NCBI GenBank assembly: GCA_000727475.1
Contig: KL647297.1
Span: 2,985,627 to 3,049,626, forward strand
DNA from: Sarcocystis neurona
Lineage: Eukaryota; Apicomplexa; Conoidasida; Eucoccidiorida; Sarcocystidae
DNA: 64,000 nt
Reading direction: 5' to 3'
Part shown: positions 56,601 through 64,000 of the stretch, piece by piece
How the letters are laid out: each line of letters begins with the position of its first letter
Position numbering within the stretch: the stretch's first letter is position 1
Made by a program: the position numbers and the translations under genes
Notes under the pieces: model-generated
Seen by the model: the letters and a program-made list of their open reading frames with translations, nothing else
Told to the model about the DNA's origin: nothing
Databases searched by the model: none

Positions 56601-57385
56601 TGGTCACTCCAAGATTCACTGTCCTGGTCATGCTGGTATATGATGTTGTATGCCCAACCGTATCTTTCAGCAGACACACATCGGAGGGCTGATGGCCAGA
56701 TATTCGATCGCATCTCAAGAAGCACCCCCGTAGTATCCTCACCAGTCTGTGCATATCGAAATCCAGTAAACAAATTGATTGGTTTGTCGTCACAAATTTT
56801 CTTCACTACACTTTACTAATATTATGGTCTTTTGCAGCAACTTGCAGTAGAGGTACCTCTCTCTCACGCCTCTCCATGGCACACACGCCTCGTCCGTGTG
56901 TACACGTTTTACAATTGTCCGACGTCGTCACACGTGTGTTATTCTATCCTTTTTCCAGGCATCTTCCGCCCGGGGCCCCGATGCCATCCGTCAACGGTTT
57001 GTAAAGCGACAAAAACCGGAAATTGCAGAGCATGCACCTGCATGACCTCCAATGCAGAAAGACCGTGCTGCCATCCTCTTTGCGCTTTTGGAAAACCGGT
57101 GGATACATTGTTGCAGGCGTACACGGCCGCTCAGATTTCTCAAGCGCCTCGCCCGCTTTGCCGAGTATCCAACCCAGTAACAAGCAGGAAGGCAGAAAAA
57201 GATGGAAGGACGAAGATAAGCGGCGTCCCTTAGAAGGTAGTCAGCTCTTTCGACTGCTGAACTTCCTCTGATGTTCTACTGCAGACTCTAAGTATACAGC
57301 TGACTTTGACTGGGGTGGGGAGCAAGAGTGTTACGCGTCCGTTCTTCACCACTCGTTCGTCGGAGAGCAGAATACGCATATATGA
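50624..57385 (+). CDS. SPATA17: SPATA17-like protein with three IQ motifs
   Basis: Exons: 50624-50688, 51321-51419, 52431-52565, 53861-53939, 55423-55482, 55967-56051, 56959-57000, 57117-57236, 57285-57385. All introns are GT-AG, phases join correctly, and the product is 261 aa. IQ1 is at 36-48 (AIRIQTFYRGARAR), IQ2 around Gln62 (ALWVQKHYRR), IQ3 at 97-108 (IQRFFRGERSRR). A charged helix follows (127-160), then HHLTSTANTPGIF at 165-177, matching the STK-IPGIY motif of SPATA17. The spacings IQ1-IQ3 (65 residues) and IQ3-motif (68) equal those I recall for the human protein. IQ motifs bind calmodulin-like light chains; the family is known from sperm and axonemes. The 3' end is unsure: the human protein is about 100 residues longer, and an open segment at 57898-58261 (KKAYELFAKILSG) could replace or extend the last exon. 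Confidence 0.85.
51187..51232. repeat. (GT)n microsatellite followed by G-runs
   Basis: About 24 bases of GT repeat, then GGCTTGGGGGGATGGGGGGG, within the first intron of the SPATA17-like gene, about 90 bases before its second exon. The G-runs lie on the coding strand. Confidence 0.85.
52870..55110 (-). other. cluster of antisense open segments within SPATA17-like introns
   Basis: Several minus-strand open segments with plausible acceptors occur inside the introns: about 55120-55020 (HWCQTIWCPGGTRNFEPRKF), 54560-54410, 54001-53780 (ATG-started), 53702-53510 (acceptor CCTGGTGCTACAG, YYHYCGEMTFRRKAMRK) and 53345-53180 (THALWYVYAFNEVITDKRLY). They are free of simple repeats. Phases do not join cleanly between the third and fourth, and one overlaps the fourth exon of the sense gene, so a nested antisense gene is possible but not established. 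Confidence 0.2.
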
Positions 57386-59065
57386 ACTGTTGAATTTTTC
57401 TATGAAATTTGGGAGACAGAAGTTTCCCACTCGGAGGCGGCGTACGAAGCAGGCCGTTGCAAACCGACTGGGTCGTTCCTCGAAGCAAGTACCGGCAGGT
57501 GGACGACAGTCGGAGAATTATCTGTCGTAGTCTCTCTCTCTGGAGACATTCCTTCGAATGTCTCTACGTGTCAACAAAAATGTACTGGCGCATGTATTAC
57601 TGCAGGCAGAAGTACACGTTCACGTAAGCGGTTGTGTAGACACCTGGATGTTCACGTCTGCGGCTGAGAAGCTTAGGCCACAAAAAGACAATCCTACAGA
57701 TTTGGGTGTAACTTAAGCACCGTCCTGGTTGTAACATAAAGAAGTACGAAGGTCTTACTCTGCCGTCGTCAGGGGGATTCGGCTCTAGCGAAGTTTGTCC
57801 ACGCCTTATATACAACCTCATCGGGAACCAAGGAGAGATAGTACGGATTCACTGCACTATTCACCGTAATCTCTGAATGCCTACGATGACTGTCTAGGCG
57901 CCGACGACGTACCAAAGGTGGCCGCCGGATCTTCCGAACATTTGCAGCAAGTCAGCATACCGCACTGCGTGAGGCAGGACAGTCGACGGCAATCTTTGCG
58001 GTCAAGAAAGCTTACGAGCTTTTCGCTAAAATTTTGAGTGGTGATCTATCACTAAAAAAGAAGCACTTTCTCGCGTTTTCTCTTCAAAGGCTCGTTTTAG
58101 TCGCGTCGTTCTTACTGACGTACAGAGCAAGCGTGCAGTCTGAACAGAATGAAGGTCCAAACTCTATCGCTAGAGAATCAAAATCAGCTCAGACTGGACT
58201 TTATTTTCGCAAAAGGGCAACACGAAAAGTGTGCTACCTACAAACGTGCTCGCACACGTAGAGGAATCCAGCTAGATAGCTGATGCGTCTGCCTCCTTTC
58301 AGCTTCATTTATTCGCGCACGCATATCCATGTAAGCTCCTTTTCTACACGTATCGTAAAGCCTATGCGCTCTCACCCGTAGGATGCAGCACGTACGCAGA
58401 TGTCGCCTTTTACCGTGTGTCACACCTTGTACAGTGGCAGGGGGCAATGCTTTTACGTCATGACCGGGGAAGGATGGAAACGTTCCGGACGTCTGCTGAA
58501 CGCCGTCGCCCTAATCATATGCACATCACTGTGTCGTTCGCGACGGGACACAGCCACGGTGTACAGTCCGAAGAGAGACTTGGGAGACAGTCCGGTTGAT
58601 AGACGCCTAAACATTCAAAAGGGAGAATAATACTTATGGAGAGACAGGCCACATGAAACAGTCGCGTCCAGCGGCGGATCTCCTTCTGTGAAGCGGTGGA
58701 GCCGTGGAGCCGGGAGCACTTGAACTCAACTCTTCAGCCGAGCTAGTACCATGTTTAAGCCGAGAAAAACCTGCGAAGACTTGCTTGGGGCGCATGCGTG
58801 CCCCATTCCGGTGGATTAGAGTCGTGCGAAGTACATGGATGTGGCGATGCGGGTGCCAGAGGGTTGCCCAGCAACGCTGACATGTCAACGCATAGGGGAT
58901 ACTCAGTCACGAATCTTGGGCTGCGTTATGAGCGCGTAGAGGAGTGCGGCAGTGGTATGTGCAAAGAAGGCTCTCGTTAACAATGTGCTGTGTGCTTCAG
59001 AGTAGGAATACTTGGTAAAAGCTACGCGCTGCAGTACCCTGACGCGGCGGGCTTCAAGTACTTGA
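57386..59065. other. interval between two convergent genes
   Basis: Lies between the 3' ends of the SPATA17-like gene and the NME7-like gene. After the TGA at 57383 the same frame is open again for about 90 codons. A second open segment at 57898-58261 follows an acceptor-like TGTCTAG and may be a further exon of the plus-strand gene. No separate gene is recognised; both 3' untranslated regions should be here. Confidence 0.45.
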
Positions 59066-62000
59066 CTAGGGAGAGGCACGCCTTTCCTTGAATGCATCCG
59101 GGAGGATGTGAAAAAAGTAGTGCACCTCCAGTTCTCCATCTTCTGGCAAATCTGTGCAGTGAACTGCGTTTCGCACTCTGTCTGTCCCATACTTTGCGCG
59201 GAGACTCTTTGGCCTGAGTGTTCTAGCCATTTCAGAGTCAAATGGGCCTATACAGGGGTAAAATGGAGATGCGAGAAAGAAAGGATGCGTTGGAAGGCAG
59301 TTAGCTACTTTCCGGAAAAGACGTTCCTGATATACTTTTAGGCGCATGAACGAATGTCCATATATATGTACGTGTGTATGCCAGAGCATGGAAAATGTCG
59401 GTTGGACACGAGCAAGACGTAAAAGAGATTAACGTAAGTCGCCTTTGTAGCCTGTAAGGAGAGAAGCGGACGGACGTGCCAACGTGCCCGGTGCTGCGGA
59501 GCACTGTTAGGTAGTGGACTTCCATATTTGCGATGCCCCAATTTGCAGCTTCTCTATGTCGATTAACGCAGTCCAATCTTACGTCGACCAAGGCGGATAC
59601 GTGTACACAAATCAAACAGTGCGTTAGGAGGAGGTTTGCATCCCTATATGGATGGACACGGACACCCAGCTTAGTGACATAGGGCCTAGCATTTATGTAT
59701 TTACAAGTAGCACATATACAGAGTTTACGTCGATCTCCGTAGCCACTTAAGGCATTGTGTTCTATTGTGAAAGCACACAACAAACTATTCGGCATCGCGC
59801 AGCAATTACCTGTCAGCTCTCTCAATCTTTTCACTGTGTCCTTCTCCGGATGCTCTACGTGCATCGCTATGCACATCCCTGATGTCAATTCTTCAACCAT
59901 CTGAAGATTACGAAGGAGGGAACAACTGGAGAGAGAATATGAAAACTGCAAACGATGCGAATGGATGTCTTGAGTATATTTCTTATTCTCTGCACCCTAG
60001 AAACTGCCGCCGCCCACAACTATGTGAGCATAACAAATAGAAACGTATGGCAGCCACCAACGCTCTTATCTACACATTTACACTCTACGCAACAAGTTTC
60101 TGCGCCTCTCCACCTTAGACAGCAATTGCCTACCTCTTCTTTTGTGTTCTTCACAGCTGCTTAGCTGTCAGTGTGCGCAGCGCTACGGTAGGGGTTTTCT
60201 GACAGCTGTGATTTAGACGGGTTTACTGTCGCGCCGGCCATACTGTCTATAACTCTCTGGCAACTCAAGCAAGCCGTTTGTTCCGTTATGTCTCTCTTTG
60301 TGAACGTACAAAGAAAGTGTCTAGCTGGGCGACTTTGATTCTGTGTGGTTTCAGCATTTGTGACGCAGTTTACGAACTGCACAGCAGTGGCTGCGTCTTA
60401 CGATGTGATGACTCTACGTGTCCAAAAAGCGACGACAGCTGCGCAAGGCGGTCTTGATTCATTTGACATGGACAGGGGATGGCACGGCAAAGTCAGTAGT
60501 TTGTAGACTTCACAGGAGGGCGTTCACAAACTCTGTCTGGTCAAGGTCGAACGCACCAGCGGCTGCTCTTTGAGTACGTGCTGATAAACCTCATAGAACT
60601 CGTTCGCCGCATTCTTTGTCAAGTGGTAAGACTGCATCGCAAGTATGTCAAACCCCGCGTCTCTTATATCACGTATGATGCATCCTGCGTGCTTCAGTCC
60701 GCTAGGCTTGACGATACAGCAGCTGCAGTCTGTTACGGCCACCTCTGCGGTACGGATGTTGCAGCTCGAGCGGACGTTGTCAGCAGTTCCCGCAGATGCC
60801 TCACACTGTGAGTTTGCCCAGCCATCCTCGTTTTCCACGATAGCAACAACATTTTCCTCCCTGGAGACACCGTAGAGGCCGCGCAGACTAGCGGGCGCCT
60901 CCTCTTTAGCAATAGCTGGATCTGGAGGACCAGCCACAGCAAGTACCCTTGAGTAGGGTGCAAGCATTCCACAGCAGAAGTTGTCACGCACAAAGTTATC
61001 GAGTGCGTTCAAACGGTATTGACGTCGATGCACTTGCTGGTGTTACCACTAGACTGTCTATCACACTGCGTATCACGCAGAGGGCTTTGGACCTATGTAG
61101 GCTTACATGGTTACGCCGCACTGTACGAGTATCAGTGTCTTCGCCCTTGGGCGTGCAGTTGTGCAAATACGGTATTGTATTTTTGTGCTGCGGGACAGAT
61201 GCTACACGCTTTCTTTCCCTATTTGGTTGACAAACACGTCTATAAACTCTACGGATGTGTTCTCCAGATACTGATTTGGGGAAACACACGCGAAAGACGC
61301 CCAAAGCAGCGGTAGACAAAGCGGATGTACACATATCACAGAATGAACCTGTACCCGTTAACATAGCTGTGAATTTGCAAAGCTATGTCCGGTTTAACAT
61401 AGCCGCGAGTTTGACAAGCTGCTTGTGTGTTTCTCAACAGAGCTACACACGTAAAGCTTTATCTAAGGCTGCTTGCTCAAAGTGCACCGCAAGAGGCTCT
61501 TGCTGGAGAATAAGCGTTCGTATAGAGTGTTGGTACGCAATCTTCGCACAAGCAGAAAGAATGACAATTAGGGCAACGCAGGTAGCCAAAGGACATAGGT
61601 GTGTTCGTGTACCTACGCAGGCGTTTTGTACTTGCATCCTTTCACGCACAGAGGTGATTCGTTTCTGTGAAAGCGAATCTATGAACAGCGAGAAACTTGA
61701 AATGCACGACAGATTCTAGACAATCGGGCAACATTATGTTGCTCCACTGTGCACCGTCTGCCCCGGATATGTACAAGCATGCTTCCTTGTATCAAACAAA
61801 TAAATAGAGACGCTTGTACACTTCGGTGGAGGCTGGTATGCGTACGCTTGTTGACTGCGTATGTTTTCACGTGTGCTTTCATCTACTCGAACAGAAGCAG
61901 ATGTGTGCACAGACAAGGTCACGCACTCGGAAGACTTCCTTGCGTCTTGTTTCGTGACACTAGTTTCATTGCAGTGCAGCAGGTAGACGCTCTTATATGT

Positions 62001-62726
62001 AGTTCTCTTATTCCCTGGTGATATGAATGCACCTCTGAAGGGCAATCACAATGTTGTCTTTTCAGCCATCCTTGATTTGGGTGCTGATATGTTAGGTCAA
62101 GTCTGTCTTTTAGGTTTGCACGTGTCTCCTCGTCGCTAGTGCCTGACAGAAGAATGGAAGTGCAAATTTCTGATGACGTTTCCTCGTTACCTCTCATATG
62201 CTTCTCGGCCAACCACCTCTATTTCGATCAACGGAACTCTCGTAAACGACGAAACTGTGTCGTCTTCCCTCAGTGCTGATGTGCCGCCTCCATGCGTTTC
62301 TGTCCCTTGATGTAGCTTGGTATCATCCCCGCCGCGCGTGAGAGACATGTGAATGTAAGACAGGGTAAGCTCTGAATCGAGAAAACGCTGGAGGATCTCT
62401 CCCACGTATTTGGATGCGTGAGGTTTCACAATTATTCGGGTCTTCGTAACTCTTTTTGAGGCTAGCAAGCGGCGGGTGCGCTCGTCCCCGTAGTCGACAA
62501 TTTTCAGCTGTCTCGAGACCAACTGAATAGTGTTATTGATATATAATTGTCTCTCTAAACACGGAGGTGCTTTGCACCTTTTCAGGAAAAGGCGTCGAGA
62601 TTTGGCTTCGTAGAGTTCGACTGTGTCGCTTTCCAGGTAGTAGAAAAGAAGATACTCCTTTGTCGTGTCACCCTGCGAGTCATAATAGTGGACCCGAAAG
62701 ACGTAAGTAGCGTTTACGTCTTCCAT
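59066..62726 (-). CDS. NME7: NME7-like nucleoside diphosphate kinase (DM10 + two NDK domains)
   Basis: Exons: 62726-62191, 60947-60557, 59900-59810, 59247-59066. Joined they stay in frame and give 399 aa (human about 376). Residues 3-92 are a DM10 domain (FRVHYYDSQGD, LFLKRCK, SRQLKIVDYGDE). NDK domain A follows (IIVKPH, Lys101), then domain B (CCIVKPS, Lys259; FYEVYQHVL; LRPKSLRAKYGTD; NAVHCTD, His369; PEDGELEVHYFF). NDKs pass phosphate through that histidine. In domain A the matching position is Ala214 (NVVA), so A is probably inactive. A 40-residue insert lies at about 131-172, and roughly 36 residues of the usual domain A middle are missing, so an exon in the 62190-60948 intron may be unplaced or A is truncated. 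NME7 is known from centrosomes (gamma-tubulin ring complex) and ciliary doublets. Three of the four exon borders are clear; the 60947 acceptor is weak. Confidence 0.88.
61358..61429. repeat. 36-bp tandem duplication in an NME7-like intron
   Basis: TTAACATAGCTGTGAATTTG at 61358 recurs as TTAACATAGCCGCGAGTTTG at 61394, followed by related CAAGCT sequence, a diverged two-copy repeat with a spacing of 36 inside the large first intron. Confidence 0.7.
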
Positions 62727-63183
62727 TTTTTGTGACTTGAGGGACGTCAGGATAGCAGCAGATCGTATGCTCGAACTGAAAGCGACTGGGCAGATTATGC
62801 AGAGTGAGTATAAATGAATGGAATAGTGTCAGGCCCGACAGAGAAAAGGGGCGACGAAAGCCTCAGAACACACCTTTGCAACGCACGAAAGGTGCGTACT
62901 GACTCTGTAAAAATGGTGGTAACAGAAAAAACCTTGAGAAATGGAGCTCTAAATTTCAGCGTATGTGTAAATTGTCTCGCGCACTGTCGTTTGTGAATGC
63001 CTTACGGAGCGTACGGTGAGTGGTTCTGCTCACACAATTCAATGAGTTTGCTTCATTAAGGTTATACTCTGCACCTCAGTTCTTCGCATATAGTTAGCGC
63101 GGGTGCACCGGGCATCGTAGTGTCACGTACAGAAAGGGGATAAGTTTTATACACCCATTCACTTGCAGTCGTTTCTTTTTCAG
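62727..63183. promoter_or_regulatory. 5' flank of the NME7-like gene, possible divergent promoter
   Basis: Contains the leader and promoter of the minus-strand gene starting at 62726. Two plus-strand donors (GTGAGT at 62804 and AAAG|GTGCGT at about 62892) and the acceptor at 63183 suggest a plus-strand transcript may start here too, which would make this a shared promoter. No core promoter element is identified. Confidence 0.35.
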
Positions 63184-63320
63184 AATGGTATGTGTACAAC
63201 AACCATAACGACACACGCGACCTTGTCTTCTGGGGCACTGTGGAGCCCAGAATGGCAGCGTGCTTCTCCTTCAACGGAAGACCTTTTGCAAAGGATGCAA
63301 AAAAGTTACGGCTGAAATAA
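63184..63320 (+). CDS. candidate terminal exon, unknown protein
   Basis: A strong acceptor (GTCGTTTCTTTTTCAG) precedes a plus frame WYVYNNHNDTRDLVFWGTVE that runs through FSFNGRPFAKDAKKLRLK to TAA at 63318. A donor at 62803/62804 after ATG 62767 (MLELKATGQIMQ) joins it in phase, giving a 57-aa product, but that start is only 40 bases from the opposing NME7-like start. A second plus frame here is also open and matches the phase of another donor near 62892, and the minus strand has an ATG-started 98-codon frame (63358-63062). The acceptor favours plus; frame and partner exon are undecided. Confidence 0.35.
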
Positions 63321-64000
63321 TTTGAGTAGTGCAGCCCAAAAATGCCACGTAGTGGCATCGAGTGGGAATCAGACCAAGAGCAAAGCCATTGTTTTCGCAG
63401 CAGGTGGTAATGGGAACACTATTTTATTGGCAGGCCTGTACCGTCTTGCAGGTCAGCCTCCGGATGCATATATAAGCACGTATGCATATAACTTCATGCA
63501 GTTATGAACCTTCCCTGTACAAGCACACCAACGTTACTAAAACGGAAAATTCACTGTTTGAAATTCACGTATTCCGACGTGCGTATGACGCTTAACACGA
63601 AGTGCGTGTTGGTCTTCTTTTGACAAATGTCATTCACGCGTATGTAGTAGACTCGTTCGGTTTCATGAGAAATTCTTGTAGCTGGTCTTGGAGCTGTTGC
63701 CTGAATGTAACGCTTCACACCGAATGCTGAAAGCGGACTGCTTTCCAGAGAGCACTGTTTGACGCGCAAAGCAGCATAGATCTATGCAGGTGATGCGCGC
63801 GTGCACTGAGCATCGCCGTAGCACGTACAGCTGCCGAAGTCATACTTGCGCAGCAGTTACGTGAGATGGAAAGATCTCCGTTGAATTTCCCAACTTTATG
63901 ACCCTTGTTCACACGTATGCTTTTGAGTGTGTGGTAGACAGCATACCCAGTGTGCACACAGATTTGCCTGGAAAAACTACCGTCGCCAAAGGCATCTCGA
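63321..64000. other. unassigned right end
   Basis: No gene recognised. A stretch at 63796-63831 is about 80 percent identical to 63097-63132, hinting at an old local duplication. Minus-strand frames of 72 and 80 codons lack recognisable motifs. Confidence 0.4.

Noticed and set aside
1..64000. Mobile element, integrated virus, CRISPR, operon or riboswitch
   Set aside because: No transposase, reverse transcriptase, capsid, terminal repeats or regularly spaced repeat-spacer array was seen on either strand, and the gene structure is eukaryotic.

Overview
The window looks like nuclear DNA of an eimeriid coccidian (Eimeria or a close relative such as Cyclospora). Three things point there. Very long stretches are made of CAG/CTG-type trinucleotide repeats that encode homopolymeric Gln, Ala and Ser runs. 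These repeat-rich coding blocks alternate with feature-poor DNA full of (TA)n and TATG/TACA-like alternating tracts. The genes that can be recognised are split by introns of about 0.25 to 2.9 kb and have GT-AG borders with pyrimidine tracts. I saw no bacterial-style operons, ribosome binding sites, CRISPR arrays, insertion sequences, tRNA or rRNA.

Layout. 1-2.9 kb: CAG/CTG-rich DNA with a 18-bp tandem repeat at the left edge and a long polypyrimidine tract, probably exons of a repeat-rich gene. 3-12.4 kb: feature-poor DNA with (TA)n tracts and a 3 x 74 bp tandem repeat. 13.06-14.59 kb: a minus-strand membrane protein gene of 509 codons. 14.6-21.8 kb: mostly feature-poor, with a 2 x 98 bp tandem repeat, an old 440-bp duplication and a few candidate exons. 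21.9-30.6 kb: two plus-strand repeat-rich frames (1484 and about 1304 codons) that may be one gene. 30.9-32.1 kb: smaller CAG blocks. 34.35-42.79 kb: a 2812-codon minus-strand frame. 43.9-45.2 kb: two more CAG/CTG blocks. 45.2-50.6 kb: feature-poor.

The right-hand part holds the two genes that can be identified with confidence. 50.62-57.39 kb, plus strand: a gene of at least nine exons encoding a SPATA17-like protein with three IQ motifs, reconstructed exon by exon from splice phase and exact spacing. 59.07-62.73 kb, minus strand: an NME7/NDK7-like nucleoside diphosphate kinase (DM10 domain plus two NDK domains) in at least four exons. The two genes face each other tail to tail. Both families belong to cilia and flagella, and in a coccidian the only flagellate stage is the male gamete, so this is plausibly a small microgamete (axoneme) neighbourhood. 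The first NDK domain has lost its catalytic histidine and the second keeps it.

Limits. Outside these two genes and the very long frames, open frames of 60-160 codons are expected by chance at this base composition, and alternating TATA/TGTA tracts create spurious Tyr/Ile-rich frames, so candidate exons are given low confidence. No similarity search was run; the family assignments come from recognising conserved motifs and spacing.
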